From Solirubrobacter sp044865965 (GTDB lineage Bacteria; Actinomycetota; Thermoleophilia; Solirubrobacterales; Solirubrobacteraceae): a DNA stretch of 13,655 nt. The notes beneath the pieces are model-generated. The model was not told the DNA's origin. It saw only the letters and a list, made by a program, of their open reading frames with translations, and searched no databases. Every line of letters starts with the position of its first letter. Position 1 is the first letter of the stretch. The position numbers were made by a program, and so were the translations under genes. Where the stretch lies: positions 1 to 13,655 of the forward strand of contig JBIOTP010000387.1 of assembly GCA_044865965.1 (NCBI GenBank), in the 5' to 3' direction. Shown piece after piece: positions 1-6,376 of the stretch.

Positions 1-599
1 GACACGTCGAACGTGCCGCCGCCGAGGTCGAAGACGAGGATCGTCTGGTCGGACTCCTTGTCGAGCCCGTAGGCGAGCGACGCGGCGGTCGGCTCGTTGA
101 TGATGCGCTTGACGTCGAGGCCGGCGATGCGCCCCGCGTCCTTGGTGGCCTGGCGCTGGTCGTCGTTGAAGTAGGCCGGGACGGTGATGACCGCCGAGTC
201 GACGCTCTCGCCCAGGTAGCCCTCCGCGTCGGCCTTCAGCTTCTGCAGGATCATCGCGGAGATCTCCGGCGGCGAGTACTGCTTGCCGCCCGCCTCCACG
301 CGCGCGTCGCCGCCCGAGCCCGCGACGACCTTGTACGGGACGATCTGCTCCTCCTCGTGCACCTCGGCCTCCTTGCGGCCCATGAAGCGCTTGATGGAGA
401 AGACGGTGTTGGTGGGGTTGGTGACCGCCTGGCGCTTGGCGACGGTGCCGACCAGGCGCTCGCCGCTCTGCGTGAAGGCGACCACCGACGGGGTGGTGCG
501 ACCACCCTCGGAGTTCTCGATCACCGTCGGCTCGCCGCCCTCGAGGACGGCCATGCACGAGTTGGTGGTGCCCAGGTCGATACCGATGGTCTTCGCCAT
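1..599 (-). CDS. dnaK: Chaperone DnaK (Hsp70), N-terminal part; 3' end outside window
   Basis: This encodes the first 199 residues of the cytosolic ATP-dependent chaperone Hsp70, which folds client proteins together with DnaJ and GrpE. The sequence opens MAKTIGIDLGTTNSCMAVLE, the phosphate-1 loop of the Hsp70 ATPase. It continues with the NPTNTVFSIKRFMG segment, VITVPAYFNDDQRQATKDAG, INEPTAASLAYG and FDLGGGTFDVS (phosphate-2 loop) just at the window edge. All these nucleotide-binding motifs are intact and there is no frameshift; the remainder of the gene lies to the left of position 1. The ATG at 599 is supported by a GGAGGAG Shine-Dalgarno site 8 nt upstream. The gene lies 23 nt downstream of nth on the same strand, and neither a CIRCE nor a HAIR inverted repeat is visible in the gap. 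Identity is certain; only the C-terminal substrate-binding half cannot be judged. Confidence 0.98.
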   Translation of the reverse strand, partial: MAKTIGIDLGTTNSCMAVLEGGEPTVIENSEGGRTTPSVVAFTQSGERLVGTVAKRQAVTNPTNTVFSIKRFMGRKEAEVHEEEQIVPYKVVAGSGGDARVEAGGKQYSPPEISAMILQKLKADAEGYLGESVDSAVITVPAYFNDDQRQATKDAGRIAGLDVKRIINEPTAASLAYGLDKESDQTILVFDLGGGTFDV

Positions 600-607
600 G
601 TGCTGTG

Positions 608-614
608 CTCCTCC
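608..614 (-). promoter_or_regulatory. Shine-Dalgarno site of dnaK
   Basis: On the minus strand GGAGGAG lies 8 nt before the ATG at 599. It is a near-perfect anti-16S match and contrasts with the many starts in this window that have none. It fixes the dnaK start. Confidence 0.85.
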
Positions 615-622
615 ATAAGATC

Positions 623-1312
623 TCAGTCGGTTGCTAGCAGATTGTAGCCGGTCGGGCACATCCGCAACAGGGCGCATTCCGCGCACGCGGGGCGGCGCGC
701 GTGGCACGTGCGGCGGCCGTGGCGGAGCAGGTTGATGTGGAGCTCGAGCTCCTGCCCGCGCGGCGTGAGGTCGAGCATCGTGTCGTGGAGCTCCTCGAAC
801 GGGGCGCCGGCGCGGAACAGCCCGAGGCGCGTGCCGACGCGCGAGACGTGCGTATCGACGGGCACGTCGCGCTTGCCGTAGGCGAACAGCAGCACGCAGG
901 CGGCGGTCTTTCGGCCGACGCCGGGGAGCGCGGTCAGCTCGCGGCGGCCCTCCTCGACGGTGGCGTCCGCCAGGTGGTCGAGACTCAGCGGGTCCCCGAT
1001 GTCGCGCAGGATCGCCTGGATGCGGGGGGCCTTCGTAGGGGCGAGCCCCCCGGGACGGATGGCGTCCTCCACCTCCGCGGTGGGGGCGTCGCGCACCGCC
1101 GCCCAGCTCCCGAACCGCTCGCGCAGGCGCAGGAAGGCGACGTCGCGGTTGCGGTCGCTGGTCGACTGCGAGAGGACGGTGAGCATCAGCTCGTCGAGCC
1201 CCTGGCCGTGCGGCGGGGCGATCGGGCGCCCGTACAGGACGCGGAGACGGTCGCGGATGCGGCGAACGCGTGCGCGCGTAGGACCCGTCATCGGAGGGCC
1301 GCCGCGTACCAC
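623..1312 (-). CDS. nth: Endonuclease III-type DNA glycosylase/AP lyase
   Basis: This is a HhH-GPD base-excision repair enzyme that removes oxidised pyrimidines and nicks abasic sites. At 229 residues it is close to the usual 210-230. The helix-hairpin-helix LPGVGRKTAACV (residues 129-140) carries the catalytic lysine (K135), and VPVDTHV carries the catalytic aspartate (D153). The C-terminus has a complete [4Fe-4S] motif, C203-x6-C210-x2-C213-x5-C219. The N-terminal LSQSTSDRNRD segment resembles the archaeal and actinobacterial Nth subgroup more than E. coli Nth. The longest start is GTG at 1312; an ATG at 1291 (residue 8) is equally possible, because neither has a Shine-Dalgarno site. The gene ends 23 nt before dnaK on the same strand, an unusual partner. 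Function is confident, the exact start is not. Confidence 0.93.
   Translation of the reverse strand: MVRGGPPMTGPTRARVRRIRDRLRVLYGRPIAPPHGQGLDELMLTVLSQSTSDRNRDVAFLRLRERFGSWAAVRDAPTAEVEDAIRPGGLAPTKAPRIQAILRDIGDPLSLDHLADATVEEGRRELTALPGVGRKTAACVLLFAYGKRDVPVDTHVSRVGTRLGLFRAGAPFEELHDTMLDLTPRGQELELHINLLRHGRRTCHARRPACAECALLRMCPTGYNLLATD
641..646 (-). promoter_or_regulatory. Candidate -10 element for dnaK inside the end of nth
   Basis: Minus-strand TACAAT is a close match to the TATAAT/TANNNT -10 hexamer. It lies within the last codons of nth (the Tyr-Asn codons of its TGYN tail). Transcription from it would start near 634 and give a leader of about 35 nt that includes the GGAGGAG ribosome site. A weak -35 candidate, TTGCGG, lies at 667-662 with a rather short 15-nt spacer. 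No heat-shock operator is visible. The hexamer is seen in the sequence; promoter function is inferred. Confidence 0.45.
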
Positions 1313-1395
1313 GAATGGGGGATTCTCGCTGCTTCGATGTTCGATTTCTTACTCCGCGCCATCAACTAAGACGACATTCGGCCGATTCGAGGTAC

Positions 1396-1401
1396 TAGGG
1401 T
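1396..1401 (+). promoter_or_regulatory. Possible -10 element for the CAP-domain gene
   Basis: TAGGGT lies in the 218-nt gap between nth and the CAP gene and matches TANNNT. Use of it would give a leader of roughly 120 nt before the ATG at 1531. No convincing -35 box is visible, so the call is weak. Confidence 0.25.
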
Positions 1402-1443
1402 CGCGCGCCGCGACGGATCGCGCCAGACGCACACCGCGAAGGA

Positions 1444-1509
1444 CTGCTTTCGCAGACCCCCGCCAAGTAAGTCTGAAACTCGAAACCGGAGCCACCGGTC
1501 ACGGCTCCG
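1444..1509 (+). promoter_or_regulatory. Structured leader before the CAP-domain gene
   Basis: Hairpin-forming segments lie immediately upstream of the CAP gene. CTGC-TTTC-GCAG (1444-1455) competes with CAGAC (1453-1457) pairing to GTCTG (1471-1475). A 7-bp stem, CGGAGCC/GGCTCCG (1487-1493 with 1503-1509, 9-nt loop), ends a few bases before the ribosome site AGGGAGAAG (1516-1524). The pairings can be read directly from the sequence. I compared the region by eye with the c-di-AMP, c-di-GMP and cobalamin riboswitch cores and saw no match, so any regulatory role is inference. Confidence 0.3.
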
Positions 1510-1530
1510 AGCCCCAGGGAGAAGAGCCCC

Positions 1531-1989
1531 ATGCGTTCCGTCGTCTCGGCGGCGCGCGCGGCCGTGCCCGCGCTGCTGCTGCTCGTCGTCTTTGCCGTAC
1601 CCGCCGCCGCGTCCGCCCAGGACCGCACCGAGGCGCGCATCGTCCGCGCGATGAACAAGGCCCGCGCGCGCCACCACCTGCCCCGCCTGCACAGCAACGT
1701 CGCGCTCGCCCGCGCCGCCAATGCCCACTCCGGCGCCATGGCCCGCACCGGCCAGATCTCGCACGGCGCCTTCGAGCAGCGCCTGCGCCGCTACGTCCGC
1801 GCCCGCACGATCGGCGAGAACCTCGCCTGGGCGCGCCGCTGCAGCAGCGCCCAGATCGTCCGCATGTGGCTCGCCTCGCCGCCGCACCGCGCGATCATGC
1901 TCTCCCGCAGCTTTCGCCGCGTCGGCGTGGGCCGCAGCACCGGGCGGAATCTCTGCCTCGTGACCGCGGACTTCGCTTCGGCCAAGTAA
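1531..1989 (+). CDS. Secreted CAP-domain (SCP-like) protein
   Basis: This is a 152-residue exported protein of the CAP superfamily (cysteine-rich secretory/antigen 5/PR-1). Bacterial single-domain members of this kind are extracellular and mostly of unknown function. Residues 1-29 form a signal peptide: basic MRS start, hydrophobic ALLLLVVFAVPAAA core and likely cleavage after ASA. The mature part shows CAP landmarks: the N-terminal helix with MNKARARHHLPRL, the AHSGAM segment around H66, SHG with H78, GENLAW with E96 and MWLASPPHRAIML with H119. Two cysteines (C104, C142) could form a disulfide outside the cell. The ATG has the purine-rich AGGGAGAAG 6-15 nt upstream. It stands alone between a structured leader and a downstream inverted repeat, so it is probably monocistronic. 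Confidence 0.88.
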   Translation: MRSVVSAARAAVPALLLLVVFAVPAAASAQDRTEARIVRAMNKARARHHLPRLHSNVALARAANAHSGAMARTGQISHGAFEQRLRRYVRARTIGENLAWARRCSSAQIVRMWLASPPHRAIMLSRSFRRVGVGRSTGRNLCLVTADFASAK

Positions 1990-1998
1990 CGTCGCCGA

Positions 1999-2056
1999 AG
2001 GTCACCGCCGCAATCCCCCGTAGGGCTCGGTCCCGGCGGGCCCCCGGCGGTGACCT
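1999..2056 (+). terminator. Strong inverted repeat after the CAP gene, possible terminator
   Basis: A perfect 12-bp inverted repeat (AGGTCACCGCCG at 1999-2010, CGGCGGTGACCT at 2045-2056) encloses a 34-nt loop that can itself pair (GGGC 2023-2026 with GCCC 2040-2043). It begins 10 nt after the CAP stop codon. There is no T-tract after the right arm, so it is not a canonical intrinsic terminator. It could be a high-GC terminator, an operator, or a leader structure for the next gene. Confidence 0.4.
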
Positions 2057-2098
2057 GGCAGGCGAAACCCCTATCACGAAGCTGGTAGGAGCCCGCGC

Positions 2099-2104
2099 TA
2101 GGGT
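2099..2104 (+). promoter_or_regulatory. TANNNT -10 element for the membrane protein gene
   Basis: TAGGGT ends 10 nt before the ATG at 2115, so transcription would start at or within a few bases of the start codon. The only purine-rich stretch upstream (GGTAGGAG, 2084-2091) lies more than 20 nt from the ATG, too far for a ribosome site. This is one of six such arrangements in the window. Confidence 0.5.
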
Positions 2105-2114
2105 CCATGCCGCG

Positions 2115-3671
2115 ATGCGGCGGGCCGTGGAGCATCCCCTTGCGCCGGCGCTCGGTTGCGCCCTGGTCGGTGTCCTCTACCTCCTCGCGCAGCCGGCCAC
2201 GGCCGACATGGCCGCCCACTCCTACCGGGCGTGGCTCTTCAATCACGAGGGGCTGACCGTATGGAACGCCCAGTGGTACGGCGGCCATCACGTGCTGGGC
2301 TACTCGCTGCTGTTCGCGCCCCTGGCGGCGATGTTCGGGCCCGCGGTGGTGGGCGTGGCGGCCGCCGTGGCCGCCGTCGCCGTCTTCGTGCCGATCATGC
2401 GCGCCACCGCCCCGTCGCCCGCAGCGGGCGCCGCGGCGTCGTGGCTGTTCACGGCCGGCGTGCTCTCGAACGTCGCGATCGGGCGGATGCCGTTCCTGCT
2501 CGGCGTGGCGCTCGCGGTCGGCGCCTGGGCCTGCGAGCGCCGCGGCTGGCGCGTCGCGACCGGGGTGCTCGCGCTCGCCGCGATGTGGGCGAGCCCGGTC
2601 GCGGGCGTCTTCCTGCTGCTCGGGGCGGCCGCCAGCGCCCTGGCCGGCGGGCGGCCGGCGTGGGGCCCGGCGGCGCGGCTGGCGCTGCCGACACTCGCCG
2701 GCGGCGTGGCGCTGTGGCTGCTGTTCCCGGAGGGCGGCACCGACCGCTTCGCCGCGAGCGCGTTCTGGCCGATGCTCGCGCTGTCGGCCGCCGGCGTCGC
2801 GCTGCTGGCGCCCGGCCGGCGCACGCTGTGGGCGTCCGGGCTGCTGTACCTCGCGGTGCTAGTGGGCGCGTTCCTGGTGCCGACGCCGTTCGGGCAGAAC
2901 GCGCTGCGGCTCGGCGTGCTCGCCGGCCCGTCGGTGCTGGCGCTCGCGCACCGGCGGCGGGTGCCCGTGCTCGCGCTGGCCGTCGTCGGCGTCGGGCTGC
3001 TGTACCTGCAGTGGCTGCCGGCGGTGCGCGCGGTCGCGGAGGCGCACGGGGATCCGAGCACCCGCCCCGCCTTCCAGGCCGAGGCGACGCGCGTGCTCCG
3101 GCGCCTCGTGCAGCCCGGCGAGCGCGTCGAGGTGCCGCTCACCCGCAACCACTGGGAGGCCGCCGACCTCGCGAAGTACGTCATGCTCGCGCGCGGCTGG
3201 GAGCGCCAGCTCGACCGCAAGGCCAACCCGCTGTTCTATGACAAGCGCCCGCTGACCCGCGGGCGCTTCCACTCGTGGCTGCGCGAGAACGCGGTCCGGT
3301 GGGTCGCGCTGCCGAACGCCCCGCTCGACTACTCCGCGCGCGACGAGGCGGCGCTCCTGCAGCGCGGCGCCTCGTTCCTGGAGCCCGTCTACCGCTCCCC
3401 GCGCTGGCAGATCTGGGAGGTCCGCGGGACCGACCCGCCCGCCTCCGGCGGCGCGCGGGTGCTGGCCACGGGCCCGAACTGGTTCGAGGTCGACGCCCGC
3501 CGCCCGACGATCGTGCGCCAGCGCTATACGCGCTACTGGTCCACGCGCGGCGCATGCGTGCGCCGGGCGCCGGGCGGCTGGACCGAGATCGACCCCGACG
3601 GCGCCGACCGCGGCGTCGTGCTCGTGCAGGCCCGCTTCGGGATCGACCGGCACGCGCGCACCACCTGTTAA
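2115..3671 (+). CDS. Multi-pass membrane protein, GT-C glycosyltransferase-like
   Basis: This is a 518-residue protein with about ten hydrophobic segments (residues 8-30, 62-95, 105-138, 147-178, 188-205, 217-233, 238-257, 266-279, 283-303) and then a soluble C-terminal domain (about 310-518). Its first putative outer loop contains ADMAAHSYRAWLF (D31, H35) followed by WNAQWYGGHHVLGYS. An acidic residue after the first membrane segment plus an aromatic WYGGHH motif resembles GT-C-type polyprenyl-phosphate-sugar transferases and 6-PTPS-related membrane proteins. That resemblance is by pattern only, and I do not recognise a characterised homologue. The C-terminal part is rich in Trp, Arg and charged residues and is probably extracytoplasmic. 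ATG 2115 was chosen because hydrophobicity starts there and a -10 element precedes it; the open frame extends upstream but is non-coding in character. A role in sugar or lipid assembly fits the neighbours but is inference. Confidence 0.8.
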   Translation: MRRAVEHPLAPALGCALVGVLYLLAQPATADMAAHSYRAWLFNHEGLTVWNAQWYGGHHVLGYSLLFAPLAAMFGPAVVGVAAAVAAVAVFVPIMRATAPSPAAGAAASWLFTAGVLSNVAIGRMPFLLGVALAVGAWACERRGWRVATGVLALAAMWASPVAGVFLLLGAAASALAGGRPAWGPAARLALPTLAGGVALWLLFPEGGTDRFAASAFWPMLALSAAGVALLAPGRRTLWASGLLYLAVLVGAFLVPTPFGQNALRLGVLAGPSVLALAHRRRVPVLALAVVGVGLLYLQWLPAVRAVAEAHGDPSTRPAFQAEATRVLRRLVQPGERVEVPLTRNHWEAADLAKYVMLARGWERQLDRKANPLFYDKRPLTRGRFHSWLRENAVRWVALPNAPLDYSARDEAALLQRGASFLEPVYRSPRWQIWEVRGTDPPASGGARVLATGPNWFEVDARRPTIVRQRYTRYWSTRGACVRRAPGGWTEIDPDGADRGVVLVQARFGIDRHARTTC

Positions 3672-3710
3672 GTACGGCCAGCCCTACTGAGGGATCGGCG
3701 GGGCCGCCAC

Positions 3711-3716
3711 TAGCAT
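3711..3716 (+). promoter_or_regulatory. TANNNT -10 element for the PAP2 gene
   Basis: TAGCAT is followed by 8 nt and then the ATG at 3725. No Shine-Dalgarno site is present in the 53-nt gap after the preceding gene. The position fits a leaderless or near-leaderless transcript. Confidence 0.5.
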
Positions 3717-3724
3717 CGGCTCCG

Positions 3725-4492
3725 ATGCTCCCCCGCCTGCTGCCACAGGGCGCCGTGGACTTCCTCCGGCAGATCCTGCTGTTCTGCGGCGCGTACTGCG
3801 TCTACCGGGTGGTGCGCGGGCAGGCCGACTTGCATGCCGCGGCGGCGTTCGACCACGCGCGCGACATCGTCTCGCTGGAGCGCGGGCTCCACATGTTCGT
3901 CGAGCAGCACGTCCAGACGTGGGCGATCGGGACCGGCTTCCTGGACGACGTCGCGAGCTGGATGTACCTGAACACGCACTTCCTCGTCACGACGTTCGCG
4001 CTGGCCTTCGTCTACCTGTTCCGCAACGAGCACTTCTACTTCGTGCGCAACATGTTCATGGTGGCCATGGGCATCGCGCTGGTCGGCTACCTGGTGTTCC
4101 CCACCGCCCCGCCGCGGATGATGCCGGAGTGGGGCTTCGTGGACTCCGTGAGCGACTTCACCGGGGTCTCCTCGGACTCGCAGGTCAACGTGCTCTTCAA
4201 CCCGTTCGCCGCGGTGCCGTCGATGCACGTCGGCTTCGCGCTGATGCTGAGCGTGCCGATGATCCGGATGTCGCGCCGGGACTGGGCCAAGGCGCTGTGG
4301 GCGGCGTACCCCGGGGTGGTCACGTTCGTCGTCGTCGCGACCGGCAACCACTGGATCTTCGACGCCGCCACCGGCGCAGTGACGGCCGCGGCCGCCGCGG
4401 TCGCCGCCCAGCTGCTGTTCGCGCGCGCCCGCCCGCAGGCGTGGGCATGGGCGCCGGCCGGTGCGCTCCCCGCCCCGGCGCGCGCCGGATAG
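3725..4492 (+). CDS. PAP2 superfamily / inositol phosphorylceramide synthase-like membrane enzyme
   Basis: This 255-residue, roughly six-pass membrane protein belongs to the PAP2 superfamily, whose members cleave or transfer phosphate-linked lipid headgroups through a histidine nucleophile. Motifs: LVFPTAPPRMMP (residues 123-134), the C2 motif PSMHVGF (165-171, H168) and the C3 motif ATGNHWIFDAATG (205-217, nucleophile H209 with D213). The FPTAPPR and ATxNHxxxD patterns are those of the PAP2_3/Aur1-like branch, which includes inositol phosphorylceramide synthases. The gene lies 13 nt before the CDP-alcohol phosphatidyltransferase and close to inositol-1-phosphate synthase, so an inositol-phospholipid substrate is likely. 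It could be the phosphatase turning phosphatidylinositol phosphate into phosphatidylinositol, or a headgroup transferase; sequence alone cannot decide. The family call is firm, the reaction is inferred. The C-terminus ends in an Ala/Pro-rich tail. Confidence 0.9.
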   Translation: MLPRLLPQGAVDFLRQILLFCGAYCVYRVVRGQADLHAAAAFDHARDIVSLERGLHMFVEQHVQTWAIGTGFLDDVASWMYLNTHFLVTTFALAFVYLFRNEHFYFVRNMFMVAMGIALVGYLVFPTAPPRMMPEWGFVDSVSDFTGVSSDSQVNVLFNPFAAVPSMHVGFALMLSVPMIRMSRRDWAKALWAAYPGVVTFVVVATGNHWIFDAATGAVTAAAAAVAAQLLFARARPQAWAWAPAGALPAPARAG

Positions 4493-4495
4493 GCT
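4490..4495 (+). promoter_or_regulatory. TANNNT -10 element overlapping the PAP2 stop codon
   Basis: TAGGCT shares its first three bases with the TAG stop of the PAP2 gene and is followed by 9 nt before the ATG at 4505. Because the TA comes from a stop codon, this instance is weaker evidence than the others. It would nevertheless let the downstream gene be transcribed independently. Confidence 0.4.
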
Positions 4496-4504
4496 CCTCC
4501 CGCA

Positions 4505-5122
4505 ATGGGGACGCCCCCGCTCGAGCGCCCACCCCGGCCGACCACGGCCCGCGAGTATCAGGCGCACTTCCGCAACCGCCTGATCGAGTCGCGCCTGACG
4601 CCGAACGCGATCTCGCTCACCGGCTTCGCGCTGTGCATCGTCGCGGCCGTGCTGGTGTGGAAGGAGTGGTGGATCCCGGGCGGCATCGCGTTCATCGTCG
4701 GCTCGGTGTGCGACACGCTCGACGGCCGCTACTCGCGCATGTCGGGCAAGGGCACGCCGTTCGGCGCGTTCCTGGACTCCACGCTCGACCGCGTGGAGGA
4801 GGGGATCGTGCTGACCGCCGTCGCCGTGCACTTCTCCAAGAACGGCGAGGACATCGCCGTCGCCGCGGTCGTGGTGGCTGTGCTGGCGTCGCTGATGGTC
4901 TCCTACACGCGCGCTCGCGCGGAGGCGCTGGGGGTCGAGTGCAAGGTCGGCATCGCGGACCGGACCGTGCGCGTCGTGATCCTCTCCGCGGGCCTCGTCT
5001 TCGCCGATCTCGGGGCGATCGCGCCGGCCGTCTACGTGCTCGCCGCGCTGTCCGTGATCACCGTCGGGCAACGGGTCCTTCACGTCCGGCGAGAGCTCAC
5101 GCGCGAGGCTGCGGCCTTGTAA
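4505..5122 (+). CDS. pgsA: CDP-alcohol phosphatidyltransferase, probable phosphatidylinositol phosphate synthase
   Basis: This is a 205-residue inner-membrane enzyme that transfers a phosphatidyl group from CDP-diacylglycerol to an alcohol, here probably inositol 1-phosphate, as in actinobacterial phosphatidylinositol-phosphate synthase. The family signature DxxDGxxARx8GxxxDxxxD is complete apart from Ser for Ala: D70, D73, G74, R78, G87, D91, D95. N-terminal LTPNAISLTGF and the later YTRARAEALG and IADRTVR segments fit the PI-type branch; they hold the basic residues that in the family lie near the inositol-phosphate pocket. About six membrane segments follow a short cytosolic N-terminus. 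The next gene makes inositol 1-phosphate, which supports this substrate over glycerol phosphate. The ATG has no Shine-Dalgarno site but a -10-like hexamer 9 nt upstream. A phosphatidylglycerophosphate synthase role is the main alternative. Confidence 0.92.
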   Translation: MGTPPLERPPRPTTAREYQAHFRNRLIESRLTPNAISLTGFALCIVAAVLVWKEWWIPGGIAFIVGSVCDTLDGRYSRMSGKGTPFGAFLDSTLDRVEEGIVLTAVAVHFSKNGEDIAVAAVVVAVLASLMVSYTRARAEALGVECKVGIADRTVRVVILSAGLVFADLGAIAPAVYVLAALSVITVGQRVLHVRRELTREAAAL

Positions 5123-5133
5123 CGTCGTCCTGC

Positions 5134-5151
5134 GGCCGGGGTTCCTCGGCC
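5134..5151 (+). promoter_or_regulatory. Small hairpin in the pgsA-ino1 gap
   Basis: GGCCG (5134-5138) and CGGCC (5147-5151) form a 5-bp stem with an 8-nt loop in the 52-nt gap, ending 12 nt before the ino1 ribosome site. A TAACGT hexamer overlaps the pgsA stop codon (5120-5125). Such short GC stems are common here, so function is uncertain. Confidence 0.2.
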
Positions 5152-5163
5152 CGAACACTCAAC

Positions 5164-5168
5164 GGAGG
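5164..5168 (+). promoter_or_regulatory. Shine-Dalgarno site that fixes the ino1 TTG start
   Basis: GGAGG, within AACGGAGGTT, is 6 nt before the TTG at 5175. The strong, well-spaced site justifies a rare TTG start, where the conserved protein core begins about 20 residues later. Confidence 0.8.
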
Positions 5169-5174
5169 TTCCAC

Positions 5175-6368
5175 TTGACGACGCACCTTGGTCACGACAC
5201 GTCCGCCAACGGCGGCAGCCGCTACCAGAACGAGAAGGTCCGCGTGGCCATCGTCGGCGTCGGCAACTGCGCCAATGCGTTCGTGCAGGGCGTGCACTAC
5301 TACCGCGACGCCGATCCCGCCGAGCGCGTGCCCGGCCTCATGCACGTCGACCTCGGCGGCTACCACATCCGCGACATCGAGTTCTCGGCGGCGTTCGACA
5401 TCGACGCCGAGAAGGTGGGCAAGGACCTCTCCGAGGCGATCTGGGCGGGCCAGAACAACACGATCAAGTTCATCGCCGGCGACGTCCCGAAGCTCGGCGT
5501 GCCGGTGCAGCGCGGGATGACCCACGACGGCCTCGGCAAGTACCTGTCGGAGAAGATCACCAAGGCGCCGGGGTCGACCGTCGACATCGTCGAGGTGCTC
5601 AAGGAGACCAAGACCGACGTCGTCGTCAACTACCTGCCGGTCGGCTCCGAGCAGGCGACCAAGTGGTACGTCGAGCAGATCCTCGAGGCGGGCTGCGCGA
5701 TGGTCAACTGCATCCCGGTCTTCATCGCCCGCGAGCAGTACTGGAATAACCGCTTCCGCAAGCACGGCCTGCCGATCGTCGGCGACGACATCAAGTCCCA
5801 GGTCGGCGCGACGATCGTCCACCGCGCGCTGGCGCGGTTGTTCGGCGACCGCGGCGTCAAGCTCGCGCGCACGTCGCAGCTCAACGTCGGCGGCAACATG
5901 GACTTCTACAACATGCTCGAGCGCGAGCGGCTGGAGTCCAAGAAGATCTCCAAGACCAACGCGGTCACCTCGATCGTCGACCACGAGCTGGCGGCCGGCG
6001 ACGTCCACGTCGGCCCGTCGGACTACGTGCCGTGGCTGACCGACCGCAAGTGGGCCCACATCCGGCTGGAGGGCGAGGCGTTCGGCGGCGTGCCGCTGAC
6101 CGCCGAGCTCAAGCTCGAGGTCTGGGACTCGCCCAACTCGGCCGGCATCGTCATCGACGCCGTGCGCTGCTGCAAGCTCGCGCTCAACCACGGGGTCGGC
6201 GGCGAGCTCGACGGGCCGAGCTCCTACCTCATGAAGTCGCCGATGCACCAGCGCCCGGACGACGAGGCGCGCGCGGCGACCGAGGAGTTCATCGCCCAGC
6301 ACGCCCGCACCGAGAAGGCCGCCCGCGCCGCCCGCGAGGCGGCCGAGCAGGTCCCGGCGTCGGAGTAG
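5175..6368 (+). CDS. ino1: Inositol-1-phosphate synthase, actinobacterial type
   Basis: This cytosolic NAD-dependent enzyme converts glucose 6-phosphate to 1L-myo-inositol 1-phosphate, the first committed step towards phosphatidylinositol and other inositol compounds. At 397 residues it is slightly longer than the roughly 360-370 of mycobacterial Ino1, because of a polar N-terminus and a charged Ala/Glu-rich tail after residue 365. The dinucleotide-binding motif IVGVGNCANAF starts at residue 26. GDDIKSQVGATIVHR (203-217), NVGGNMDFYNM (237-247), KKISKTNAV (256-264, the lysine-rich catalytic segment) and WDSPNSAGIVIDAVR (317-331) are all conserved. TTG 5175 is chosen over internal starts because GGAGG lies 6 nt upstream. 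The gene is the third in a plus-strand run (PAP2, phosphatidyltransferase, Ino1), which suggests coordinated inositol phospholipid synthesis. Confidence 0.97.
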   Translation: MTTHLGHDTSANGGSRYQNEKVRVAIVGVGNCANAFVQGVHYYRDADPAERVPGLMHVDLGGYHIRDIEFSAAFDIDAEKVGKDLSEAIWAGQNNTIKFIAGDVPKLGVPVQRGMTHDGLGKYLSEKITKAPGSTVDIVEVLKETKTDVVVNYLPVGSEQATKWYVEQILEAGCAMVNCIPVFIAREQYWNNRFRKHGLPIVGDDIKSQVGATIVHRALARLFGDRGVKLARTSQLNVGGNMDFYNMLERERLESKKISKTNAVTSIVDHELAAGDVHVGPSDYVPWLTDRKWAHIRLEGEAFGGVPLTAELKLEVWDSPNSAGIVIDAVRCCKLALNHGVGGELDGPSSYLMKSPMHQRPDDEARAATEEFIAQHARTEKAARAAREAAEQVPASE

Positions 6369-6376
6369 CCCTGGAC

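Noticed and set aside
599..700. CIRCE or HAIR heat-shock operator upstream of dnaK
   Set aside because: Neither the TTAGCACTC/GAGTGCTAA nor the CTTGAGT/ACTCAAG inverted repeat is present; only a loose resemblance (CTAGCAA...CTGAG) was seen.
1462..1989. Direct repeat GCCAAGTAA at 1462-1470 and 1981-1989, as a possible site-specific recombination pair around the CAP gene
   Set aside because: It is only 9 nt, the second copy is coding sequence plus the stop codon, and the flanks do not match. Coincidence is likely.
960..2114. In-frame upstream extension of the membrane protein gene through nth and the CAP gene
   Set aside because: It crosses two real genes in other frames, and the extended peptide is Arg-rich shadow sequence. 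The hydrophobic protein starts at ATG 2115.
5120..5125. TAACGT over the pgsA stop codon as the ino1 promoter
   Set aside because: The TA comes from an obligatory stop codon, the hexamer lies about 50 nt from the start, and no -35 is visible; too weak to call.
3710..5158. Minus-strand open frame of about 480 codons opposite the PAP2 and phosphatidyltransferase genes
   Set aside because: It lies antisense to two genes with intact catalytic motifs, and its His/Arg/Asp-rich translation has no family character.
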